From Punica granatum (lineage: Eukaryota; Streptophyta; Magnoliopsida; Myrtales; Lythraceae): DNA of 64,000 nucleotides. The notes beneath the pieces were generated by a model that ran no database searches, had not been told where the DNA came from, and saw only the letters and a program-made list of their open reading frames with translations. Location of the stretch: positions 16,802,001-16,866,000 of the forward strand of contig NC_045130.1 of assembly GCF_007655135.1 (NCBI RefSeq), given 5' to 3'. Made by a program: the position numbers and the translations under genes. Shown piece by piece: positions 22,559 to 33,706 of this stretch (within the stretch, counting starts at the first letter, position 1; each line of letters starts with the position of its first letter).

Positions 22559-25216
22559 TTTAGTAACTTCACATTTAACGAGTTTAAGACGGATTTTGAG
22601 GTAAATTTTTGAACCATTCTCAAACTCTATAAGATTTTGACCTCAAATCTCCAAACTCTTTTCACGACTCAACAAGTAGAACTCGTTAATTACCTATCAG
22701 GGTTTCAAAGGGGTAAAATATCCATTTACAAATGCTCATTGTTGTTTACAACTATTTTTTGTAATTCGTGAAGTTCGTCGAGCCGTGATGTGTGATCAGT
22801 AATTTTGACAATTCTCCCGAGCTTTTGGGACATGCTAGTCTAAGTTTGAAGGAGCGAGTGGTGTTTATTTTTGCATGGGCCGAATCAATCTAGAGCCCAA
22901 GTAGAAGAGAAGCCCAACATAAGGAGCCCATTATGGAAGTCTATTATTGAGATATATGTATACATGGGCGTGCATATTCAACAGAGGCGGTGGATTTTAT
23001 TTTCCTTGGCAGCCGATAATTCTTGATGAGCAAGCATGTGAAAATCTCGTGTTATCTTTCATTTTTGGAAGTCGGGTAAATCAGATATTTATTCGATTTT
23101 ATTTGATATCTTATTTTTAGGCGATCTAAATAGTCCTAGTAGTCAATTTTCTATTTGATATTATCTCAATATCTCGTAATTATAAGCATATCCATTTAGA
23201 GAGATATTTTAGAGTTTCATTGTAATGTCTCCAAATACGTGTCTTCTAGTTCGTTGTTGGTTTTCCCGACCAACACATCAATCGTATCAATTACTTATCT
23301 TTTCATTTCCCACACTTCATTTTTACCTATCCTTGATTTTTCTTGCACTTTTACCTTTCAAGCACCCTACTTTTATCGCACTTTACTTATCTCACACTTT
23401 CAATTCCTTACAGCTTAGTTTATTGCACCTTTCTATTCTCGTTCGTCTTTTCCCTCCAAATAATTCCGCCGTAGGTCGAAGTACTTTCGTTCTTGGAGCT
23501 CCCGGGCATCAAGGTGAGGATTTTCAACTTCTTCGGCAACGTATACCGAGGCTACTCTTAAGAATTATGGTTCACTTATATAGGTGGACTTTCTCAGTTA
23601 AGACTCAGCATCTTGAGTTGAGTTTTTAGCCGATATATTAATAAGCAGGCTCTATAGCCGCTTATTTTGTTTCGGAGTCAGATTCGTGTTCCTGCATGGA
23701 TATAATGTGGAGAACTCAAAATGGCTAAATCTCTGAGCCCTGAATCATCTGAGGCGCACTATTCTTCCGGATGTGAAAACCTAACCATCGTTCAATCCAA
23801 CAGACCGTCAAGGACTGTGGTATACGCTTTGTATTAGTGGGGCCGGCTAGTGACACGTCAATTCTTAGAATCTCTTTCTGGTGCACCTGCAATCACCGCG
23901 CACGTGATTGAATTGATATCTTGACGTTTTTCGACGTGATCAACAACTGTCATCCCTATTTATTGGCACATAGATCCAGGACGTGGTTCATATCATTATT
24001 GTACAAGAATTCTTCATTATATCATCAGAATTATTCTTGTATAATTGAAAAAAATTATTTAAATTTTATTAGCGCGGATCATACTTATCTAAAATAATTA
24101 GCACATATAAATTGTGCCAAAAACATTGAAAGAAAAGTGAAACAATCACGTATACCATACCAGAAGTATATATTACTAAAAAAATGAAATTTACTTTTGG
24201 AATTGACCTAATATTCAGAGAGATGAAAGGACAAGACATGTCTTTTATGTGTTACAAGACAAAAGCAATTATGAATTCCATTGTCCCCATGGATAATTTG
24301 ATCTCAATTATCAAAGGAATGGTTAGTAAGCTTTCCATACTTAAACTTTTAAATAAGATCTCATATTTAAATTTTTTAAATAATAATAAAATTCACGATT
24401 GAAGAGTTTTATTTTTTAATATATCAATTTAACTCGAATATAAATTAACTGAAACTTATTAAAATTTCAAATATTAAGTGATCCACTTAAAAAAAACCTC
24501 AATCACGTATGCCAACCCGATTCATATCTTTTCCATGTATCTTTATATATTTTATTTTATTACAAAAGAGAAAAGGACTATCAATTAAAATAATTTCAAT
24601 GATTATGGAAATGCGGGCCCTCTGAATCATGGCATTCCGCTATCAAGTATATGATTTTGAGTGAATCTCAAGAGTCACTAGCATTCAATAAAAAGGTGTG
24701 ACGCGGCATATATGCTTTCGTTTGTCAATTAAAAAATTATAGATGTAATTTTTATGATCGGATTAATCATATTTTTATATTAATATTTAGTATTTATATT
24801 TCATTTATTAACTTCGTGACCCTCTCGTAATATCGTAAAAGTTAGTTGCATTTAAAAGGCTCAATTTATCAAGTCAATTTTAAATTTATTCCTAACATGC
24901 CAATGATTATAGCTAGAGAAGACCTATCTTTTAGTGTGCATTTTGATATCCTAGAATTTAATATAACTTACTGATTCAATTCTAGCTGAATTAGTCCACT
25001 AAATATAAAACTCTTCCCACATTGATTATCTCCATTTATAACACCTACTAATTCAAATGTTTGCTAAAATATGTGACATTTTAGCAATTTTATATTCATT
25101 TAATTTTTCTTGATTCTTATCTTTTTAGTTCGACTTTTGCTAGAATTATAGTGGTTTACACCAGTCAATCTCGGTGGCTTTTTCATAATCATTGTTGAGG
25201 TTAGAAGCATCTTTAT
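22559..25216. other. intergenic DNA, no gene recognised
   Basis: AT-rich with scattered short frames. A 134-codon plus-strand frame at 23225-23629 is rich in Leu, Phe and Ser and follows pyrimidine-rich DNA. I do not recognise it and doubt it is coding. The stretch 22790-23640 could be an old LTR, but no second copy or motif supports this. Confidence 0.35.
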
Positions 25217-26146
25217 ATATAGACTAAATAGGTAATTTCGTGTCCGACTTTCGACTGTTACGTCAATTTAGTCCTTCACTTATTTTTTGCATCAATTTGA
25301 TTCTTTAGTTTGTCAATTTGCATCAATTTGGTCATTATTACATCATTTAGGTCCCTCACTTAACAAAGTTGCATCAATTTTGTCCTTGTTACATCAGTTG
25401 GGTCCCTCACTTAAGAAAATTGCACCTATTTGGTCCTCTAATTACACCAATTTGGTCCTTTGTTGCATCATTTAGATCCTCCATGGCACTCCGTTAATTT
25501 TATGTGCTGATGCCATTAAATAATGTGTCATTGTTACATCACTTTGGTCCAACATTACATCAAATAAGTTTTTTTTCATTTTCTTTTTCATTTTTCCTTT
25601 TTTCCACCGAAGAAGAGGAGGAGTGAGGGAGCCCCACCCAAGCTCCCCTTGATTTAGGGGAATTAGGGGAGTGAGGGAGCCCCGAGCTCCCACCAGACCT
25701 CCCTCACTGTTCTTCTTCTTTCTTTTTTTCTCTTTTGTGTGGAAACTGGAAAAAAACGAAAAAGAAAAGGAAACATGAAGAATATACTGATTTGAGGGAT
25801 CTATTTGATGTACACATTTTCGAATGCAGAACAACGTTATATCATATCCCACCAAAATGGTCCTTCAAAACTTAACGGCAGTTATACACCATTAAGCCAA
25901 AAAACGCCAATCCAAAATGGAGGGACCCACTTGATGTTATCATGACCCATTTGATGTACAACCTTATCTTTATGGACTGGATTGATGCAAAATGGGAAAG
26001 TGATGGGCCTAACTAATGTTACAAAGACCTAATTGATGCAAATTCAAAAAGTGAAGGACCAAATTGATACAAAAAATAAGTCGGTGACTAAATTGATGTA
26101 ACCGTCGAAAGTCAGGTATTAAATTCCCTATTTACTGTTATATATA
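25217..26146. mobile_element. foldback element, ~0.93 kb
   Basis: The left arm (from TATAGACTAAATAGG through GACTTTCGACTGTTAC and TTATTTTTTGCATCAATTTG) is repeated inverted at the right end (about 26060-26146) over some 80 bp. Both arms continue with degenerate CATCAATTTGGTCCCTCACTT units. The centre holds a GC-rich block with GTGAGGGAGCCCC twice. No transposase frame. Non-autonomous DNA element of unknown superfamily. Confidence 0.75.
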
Positions 26147-26677
26147 GGTAAACATAAAGATCAAAAGTCTCTGGAGACCTTAGTATAAATTCAATTAGAC
26201 AATGTTGATCGATTTAATAGCTCTTTCCATTGGATAGATAGTAGATTATCTTTCCAAATTTTTTTAAAAAATATTAATATACTTTCCTCAGATTTATGCA
26301 GTTCTAAATTATTAAAATGAAAAAAAAAGAAAGTAAAAGTTGAGTCAGTCAACAAAAATCACAAGCTTATTTTTGTGACAATCCAAATGCCGAACTGATT
26401 GCAAATATTTTTACGTAATTAATCCGTAAATTATATTGCCGAATGTAAAGAAAAATATGAGAATGGAAATAATCAATATATATAGGAGAGTTTTATTCTT
26501 TAATAAATTGATCCAGGTTGAACTGAATTAATCATAGTGTTTTGAGTTTTCAATACCAGGGTACACAAAAGAAATGGTAACGTTATATTTGTACTTGTTT
26601 TTGTGGTTGAAATACAAGCTTGCCAATGTCCGATCATATCTTTACTATATCCATGCAGTGTAATTAAGCTTAACATG

Positions 26678-26839
26678 TTACAGTCGGTACATAATCTCAT
26701 GTTTAATTGCTTCTGACATCGACTTGATCATCATGCTGCATGAACCACAGTTGCTTGACATGCCAAAGAAGTACGATGTGTCGATGCCATTGATATTGCA
26801 GATCTCGTAGTCACCGTCTATATTTCTCAATTTTGACAT
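26678..26839 (-). CDS. small open frame, 53 aa, unknown
   Basis: Minus-strand ATG frame of 53 codons with four cysteines (EICNINGID, SSNCGSCSMM). I do not recognise it. It lies 300 bp upstream of the organ-specific gene promoter, in AT-rich DNA. It could be an exon fragment or chance. Confidence 0.15.
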   Translation of the reverse strand: MSKLRNIDGDYEICNINGIDTSYFFGMSSNCGSCSMMIKSMSEAIKHEIMYRL

Positions 26840-27033
26840 ACATTGGGTCCAAATTATAAATTATTATGAGAGACGCATGATTCAATAATTCACTTGCAGA
26901 TGGCAGGCAGAGAGGTGATTTGGTTGAATTACGAGGGGCATTTCGGGAACTTCGGCTGATTATTATGTCGGCAGCCACCAAATCTATGTCCCACCTCTGC
27001 GTGTCCCTTGGCTTGGCTTGGGATATTTCTCCC

Positions 27034-27040
27034 TATAAAT
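27034..27040 (+). promoter_or_regulatory. TATA box of the organ-specific protein gene
   Basis: TATAAAT at 115 bp (to its last base) before the start codon at 27155, in a GC-richer context than the surroundings. The spacing implies a 5' leader of about 85-90 bases. Confidence 0.6.
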
Positions 27041-27154
27041 GGGACATGCCTCCGAAGAACAATCATCCCATACCAAAAAACTAAATTCAGTTGACGAAAA
27101 AAGAACTGAGTTGAGTTTCTTAGAGGAGGAGATATCATAAGTTTGGGAAGCACC

Positions 27155-28840
27155 ATGACTTCTCTCGCATTTGTAGCTTTCATCAGTCTTTTCTCAGTAA
27201 GCAGCCATATCTTACACAGTTATATATATAGACATATGTTTGTGCATAGATGCATGTATATTCATTGTTACATGCATGTATATTATTCATTCGTATATCC
27301 ACCTACCTGGCTTAGGTCACAGGTTCGATATTTAGTGAGGACTATTCATATCCCTTTATTGATTATTTAAGATCTACATTTCATTGTACTAGATCTTGAG
27401 CTTTTTTTATAACCAAAAAATATTATTGTTTTTAAATTTTACATATCAAACCGTTCCGTATTAATTCCTTCTTGTCAATTGCATGCATTAAGATCCATTA
27501 GTAGTATGAAGAGGGAGTACCAATTATATCATAACATATTCATGCATAACATACATACATATATATATATATGCACACAAATGCTTCAAGCCTATATATT
27601 TGAAAAGAAATAGATATCGCACATGGGGATTTCGCATTTGTTTTCCATGTAAAATTAGAGCCTATCAATCGGGCTATCTGGGCAAACCGATAGGCACACC
27701 CTAGCTAGCGGATCTATAATCGTCCTTCTCCTAATATTAAGGAAGAAAATATCACTGAACGAACAACTCAAGAACCAGCTTTATTATGTTGCCGGGACCA
27801 TGATTTGATATAAACCCTAACTCTTGCCATTGCAATATACAAGAAATAGTTAATAAGCTTAATCACATCATCAAATTCTTTTGTCCGATTTGCAGATAGC
27901 AACAACCATTGGAGAAGCTGCAAGGAAAGACCCGGGAGAGTACTGGGTGTCAGTGATGGAGGAGGAGCCGATGCCTGAAGTCATCAAAGGACTCATCGGT
28001 GCTCTTGACTCGCGAGTCGAAGAAGATCTTCCTCATGATCATTCCCATACGCGTCATAGCCACAAGATGACCAAAAACTGTGAGACTGAAACCTCTGGTG
28101 ATCGCAAGGAGAAGAAGCCCTATGCCAAGGAAATCGAGCCCAGGCCCAACCTATCAGCTTATGGGGACGACAAAGTTAAACTAGCTGGACACGATGAGGA
28201 GGAGAAAAAGAAGTTCACTGATGAGTTTGAGCCAAGGCCCAACCTATCAGCATATGGCGACGATAGCACCGAGGCCGAAGAGAAGGAGAAGAAGAAGTTC
28301 ACCGATGACTTTGAGCCTAGGCCCAACTTATCAGCATATGGGGACGATAGCACCAAGGTTGAAGAGAAGGAGAAGAAGAGGTTCACAGATGACTTTGAGC
28401 CTAGGCCCAACTTATCAGCATACGGGGACGATAGCACCAAGGCTGAGCTGAAGAAGAAGAAGAAGAAGTTCACAGATGACTTCGAGCCTAGGCCTAACCT
28501 ATCGGCATATGGTGACGATAGCACCAAGGGTGAAGAGAAGCAAAAGAAGAAGTTCACAGATGACTTTGAGCCTAGGCGCAACATATCGGCACACAACGAC
28601 AATAGCAATAAGACTGAAGAGAAGGAGAAGAAGAAGCTAACCAATGACTTCGAGGCCAGGGCAACTGTTTCGGCTTATGGTGACGACCACGTCAAGCTGA
28701 GCAAAGAGGCAAAGAAGAAGCTAACTGATGACTTCAAGCCGAGGCCCAGCACCACTGATTATAGAGGTAAAGAAAAAGAGGAGAAACCATTCGCAGGAGA
28801 TTTCGAGCTGAGGCCTAATGTGTCGGTCTACCAAAGCTAA
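27155..28840 (+). CDS. organ-specific protein S2/P4-type, secreted repeat protein (two exons)
   Basis: Exon 1 (27155-27196) encodes MTSLAFVAFISLFS, a hydrophobic signal-peptide core. A GTAAGC donor and TTTGCAG acceptor bound a 699-bp intron. Exon 2 (27896-28840) keeps frame and ends in TAA, giving 328 residues. After a conserved DPGEYWVSVMEEEPMPEVIK segment and a His-rich stretch, the protein is nine tandem units of about 24-28 residues with core FTDDFEPRPNLSAYGDD, separated by Lys/Glu-rich linkers. Units 2-5 are nearly identical. Units 6-9 drift, and the last is truncated. This is the architecture of the plant organ-specific S2/P4 (DUF2775) family, whose biochemical role is not established. 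The signal peptide suggests secretion or entry to the endomembrane system. A TATA box lies upstream. A degenerate copy is at 43.0 kb. Confidence 0.92.
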
Positions 28841-30399
28841 ATTAATCAGCGACTAGACTACAGATGTACGCAAGTCTAGAATGATCGAGTCCGATAATAT
28901 AGTATTGTACGAGAAGCAAGAATAAGCGTTGAGAGTGTGCTCTCTTGTGAATAGCAGTGTTATCATCTCATGTGTATGTCTACTTGCGAACGTACCCATC
29001 TCAACGTCATAGTAATGGTATGTGTTTTACCTGGTATTTTGAATTTAGCTTTTTCTCTTTTTTACTTAAGAGTATTTTGGTCGTCAGTCGTCTGTCTTAT
29101 TAGAAAATCTTAAATCATTTTTCTCTTATGGTATCAACACAAAGAGCTTATTAATTCTTGCGACCGTCGATTGAGGTGCTGAGATATGATTCATTCTAGC
29201 ACAGTAGAAACTCTCCTTTATACTTAGTTTAAATACGGAAAAAAAAAGGGAAAGGAGGGAGTATAAATACAAAAAAAAATGGAGAGAAAGGAAGGGAAGA
29301 GGAGAAAAAGTTAATTGTAAGGGAAAAAGAAATCATACAAATTTCCCTCTCCCCTCCCCTTCTGTTTTCTCCAATTTTCTTGATCCAAACGTAACGTTAG
29401 TTTAATATTGTGCAGCCCGGACATTAAGTGCGTATACTTTTATGATATGTTTATCCATATGGAAACTCTTCTTTAGCAATATGCAACTCGTGATACAGTG
29501 CCACGTGGTATACCCATTATACTCAGTAAAGCATTGCTAACAACAACAAAAAATTTAAAGTTTTCTCTATTCTTTCTTCATAATAAAGAAAAAAAATAAA
29601 ACTCTTTTAAAAGAAAATTTTTGGAGGTTGGAGCTATCTTTTTAACTTGACACTCAAGTTTTAACTTACATTTTTAAGGAATTAACCTTTGTTTTTTCTT
29701 TTACCTTTTTCAATCAAATAATTAATCTTAAGCACATGCTATCTCATTTTCTTGCCTTGATCAAATTATTTCTTATCTAACTTTGATTTAATAATCATGA
29801 AGAGAATTCAAAAAGAAAATATGAATTTACTAAAGTTTTAAAAAAAGAGAGTAGCTTTTCCTTCAATAAATTAAATTAGGTTACTTAAATTTTCAAAATT
29901 TGTCATGACCAAAGGCTATAACATTTTATGTAGAAATTCTCAATTTTTTTCGGCTTACGGGTTTTTTAATAGTATATCATATATACGTGTGTGTGTATAT
30001 ATATATATATACACACACATACACTGATGAAGAAACCACATGTGTTGCACGTGGAGTATATGTTGAATTTTTTTGGGCCTTACGTTAATACATCATATAT
30101 CACATTATGTTTGTTTTAAATCCTTTAAGATAAATAAACATAGTTGAATGTGTTTTGAAAATTTGTATTGAAAAGTGAAACTACAGTACTTGAAATATTG
30201 CTAGCTAGATGAGGCTGAAAGGTGGAAAATATATATTACCAATGTACATATCCATCAATGCCATTGTTATTTTTCTCAAAGATACGCTTTAGATATCTTT
30301 GGAGACATCGTACGCGATAATCCTACCAAATGCACAATTCTTGTTGATTGCCTTATCCACTTTTATCATAAATGTGCACGTCTGATGCGATTCCCGCCA
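28841..30399. other. 3' flank and AT-rich intergenic DNA
   Basis: The first 200 bases are probable 3' UTR of the organ-specific gene (AATAAGC at about 28920). Further on there is only AT-rich DNA, including a palindromic GT/AT/AC microsatellite at about 29988-30020. No gene seen. Confidence 0.45.
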
Positions 30400-31143
30400 A
30401 GAATAACGAGATCCGACAACTAAAGGAACTCAAGATCGTTTCACGATCAGATTTGATTGACAAACCCTCGACCCGTTGTTTACAACATAAACAAGAACCT
30501 TGGTATAACTGACCTCAACCCGTTGTTTATTGCGAAACAATAACCTCGGTATAGGAAGACGCCACAAATGGTGGTGGAAAACAGTTTGATAAGTCGATGA
30601 TGAACACCACGGAAATTTTCGATAAGTTCGAATTAGTTTTTCAAGAACCAAAGAGAATACTCTCACAATTTTCTGAATGTTCATCTATTTTTAAATATTC
30701 ACTATGATGAATATATATAGACATAAACTAATCCTAATATGGCAATATCTCCTCTTAAAAATAAGGAAAATAAAACCTAAAATATCAATAGAAATATGAC
30801 ATAATCTATAAAGATATAAAATCTAAATATCTCGAGAATATCTCTATGAGATTTAAACTTTAAACAAATTTGATGATATATTCTCTTGATCTTCAAATAT
30901 TCTAGAAACTTTATCAAATACTTGCTGAATTTAGCCTTGTCCAGAATCTTCTATAACTTGAATCATATTAATGGATCTTTGTTGATTGGTTCATGTCCAA
31001 TGGGCCTCCACGAATTTGCTTGAGTCCAAACCTCTTAAACAGGCCGTTGAGTTCATCTTTAAACTTCTTTGCTCGTGCCCGCGTAATTGGTCCAATTGGA
31101 ACTTGAACTGGATCCCTTGAAGTCGTGCTACGATTTGCATCAA
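30400..31143 (-). mobile_element. Ty3-gypsy polyprotein tail with probable 3' LTR
   Basis: Minus-strand translation from 31143 gives DPVQVPIGPITRARAKKFK followed by DELNGLFKRFG, the C-terminal tail of a plant Ty3-gypsy polyprotein. The following 500-600 bp toward 30400 is AT-rich non-coding DNA with a TATATATAG motif and is probably the 3' LTR. I see no second LTR and no upstream pol in the window. The coding tail stops abruptly near 31143, next to the RPA-like pseudogene, so this is a truncated relic. Confidence 0.7.
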
Positions 31144-33174
31144 CGTCCTTCCTTTCAGTTTACTACGTCTTCATGGTAAAGAATGTTGTTTTCATCCTGG
31201 TTCATTAAAAAAAAATTTAAAAAAGAAAATTATTTTTCCATGGATATAAAAGTAATTAATAATATATATTTGAACCATAATTGAAGACCAAAATACTTAC
31301 TTTAAAATGATGTGCAGTTAATTAATCTGCTACTACTACTACTATCATCTTTACCGAAAAATATGTCTTACCATTTTCATGGATGAAATGAGGGTATCAA
31401 TTAGAAGACTAATAATCTTTTCAGTTACGCTAAACATAGTTATGAAATGCTTGTCGGCTACCATCATCAGCAACAACTTTCAATATGTACCTAAATATTT
31501 GTTATAGTAACATAAGGCAATTGATCCACATGTGTTGGTGTAAAATAAAAATGCATTCATCGAACTTTCTTACCTAGAAAAGTATTTTACATCGTCATTT
31601 CCATAATTTGAACATTCTGCAGCAGATTGTTGAGTGGTGACTTTTCTTTTAAACTTTGCACATGCATTATATCATGGCTGACTTCCATTATCAATGCCAA
31701 TAATCGTCGTTGTAATGGAATAGTAAAATTCCACATACAAATTTAACTATTTAGAATATTAGTTGGACAATAATATATGTGTAAATAAGATAAAAACATA
31801 ATTACGCAATAAATATTAAATTTCATGAAATGTAATATTGACGGTAATGCGTTAATATTGTGCATTTTATACCTGAAAATCAGAGAAGTCATCATCCATC
31901 AGACCATATATTTTTATCTTCTCGTAATTGACATTCCTCGGAGGCCTTAGGTCTTTGACCAAACCACCACCATTTTCGAATATCCTATAATTCAATTGAT
32001 TTTATTATTTGAATAATGTAAAACAATCCTCCAATTGGTTCTATTTCCCGTCGCTATTTCGTAGCAATTAAATTAATTGAAAGGAAAAAAGTAAATCGTA
32101 AATGTGCGGATCCGAATTCCATCTCGTCGGGGCACGTATGCGTGCGATCGATTGCACAGATTGAAAGTTTTCACCTTACCGTGAGGACGCGTGACAAACA
32201 CGAGTGTGAAGAATTTGCCACTATCTGTTTACGACTTAGAAGTCGAGGACCGGTGAATTACCCGAGTCTAGGGGTAATGGATACACCTAGTTTGCTAAGG
32301 CATATGACCTTGCGGAACTAGGAGTTTCGAGTTCGGATGTTCTGTTACGTACGGACCTATATCCCGCAAGCCCTATTGGTACTCTGGTTTGTCTAAAGTT
32401 TGTCGTTTTTTAATTTACTTACTACTTGATTAGGCTTTGCTCATCTTGCTTATTTTGACATCGTAAATTCGTGAAAATAAGTGACTCGGCTTAAGGGACT
32501 GAAAAAGGAACGGATCCTCAAGTTAGGGGATCGGTTCACCGTCCTTGCATCTCGGCTAACTATGCCACCGCAACTAGTGTGGCACGCTCATCTAGGGGAC
32601 CCGTAAACTACTCGACCGGTTTCGACTCTTAGACTCCACGCTTGCCGACCGGGATCGTTACATGAATAAAAGTACAAATAAATACATCACAATGTACTCT
32701 CGAATAATAAATACAAATTGTAACAACTGGATCTCGGTTAACTCACGTTTGGCCAATATTTCGCTCATGCTCACTGTATGATTTGAACGACCGAAAACGA
32801 AATTAAAGCTATGAAGGCTCGTGCGAGTCGGAGATCAGGTCCGACCAAACAGACGAATTTCAAGAGGAAAGAATGGTCCTCGAGATAGTCGTGGAGCCGG
32901 TCAAGTTCCCTAGTAATTGTTTAATCTCGTTTCACATGTCCTAACTCGAGTCATCCTCCTTATGAATACTAAACGGGTCAAGATAGTGATCCAAGGTGAG
33001 ACCCCATATCGCACTCGGATCGTGTGTGCTCGTTGTGTGGGGTCGTTGAACCCCGTGATTGACGGTAAAAGGGCGTTGGACCCCATGTGCGTCGTACCCT
33101 ATGGGTTCAGGCTTGAACCGCGTGAAAACAGACAAAACAAATAAAAGCAGATCAAGACAGAAGAAAACAAACAA

Positions 33175-33706
33175 ATTTTGTGTTACTGTCAAATTTACGT
33201 GATTAACAAATTATGAACCAAGGTTGCTTCGCAGACAAGTTCCTACCCTAAACAGACAAAGCAAGGGTGATGTATCAATGTAAATCGGTCATGGACCGCC
33301 CTGGGAAGGTATGTTGCATTCGGCAGTATTTAAAGGGACCCGACAGACAATGATGTCCGTAGTCAAGTCTCGAATGGATAAGTTGATTTTAAATTGTTCT
33401 ATTGGGTGACTTTGAGGGCTTAACAGGTTATGAGAAGAGTATTTTGTGTTACTGTCGAATTTACATGATTACCAAATTATGAACCGAGGTTACTTCACAG
33501 ACAAGTTCCTACCCTGAATAGATAAAGCAAGAGTGATGTCTCAATGTAAATCGGTCATGGACCGCCCTGGGAAGGTATGTTGCATTCGGCAATATTTAAA
33601 GGGACCCGACAGACAATGATGTCCGTAGTCAAGTCTCGAATGGGTAAGTTGATTTTAAATTGTTCTATTGGGTGACTTTGAGGGCTTAACAGGTTATGAG
33701 AAGAGT
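33175..33706 (-). repeat. 266-bp tandem duplication in the solo LTR
   Basis: 33175-33440 and 33441-33706 are near-identical (start ATTTTGTGTTACTGTC), with about a dozen differences. The counterpart in the large element's LTRs is single copy. Confidence 0.9.

Noticed and set aside
23225..23629. 134-codon plus-strand frame
   Set aside because: Low-complexity Leu/Phe/Ser composition, no recognisable motif, probably part of an old repeat.
28159..28644. 161-codon minus-strand frame rich in Phe and Ser
   Set aside because: Antisense shadow of the organ-specific protein repeats.
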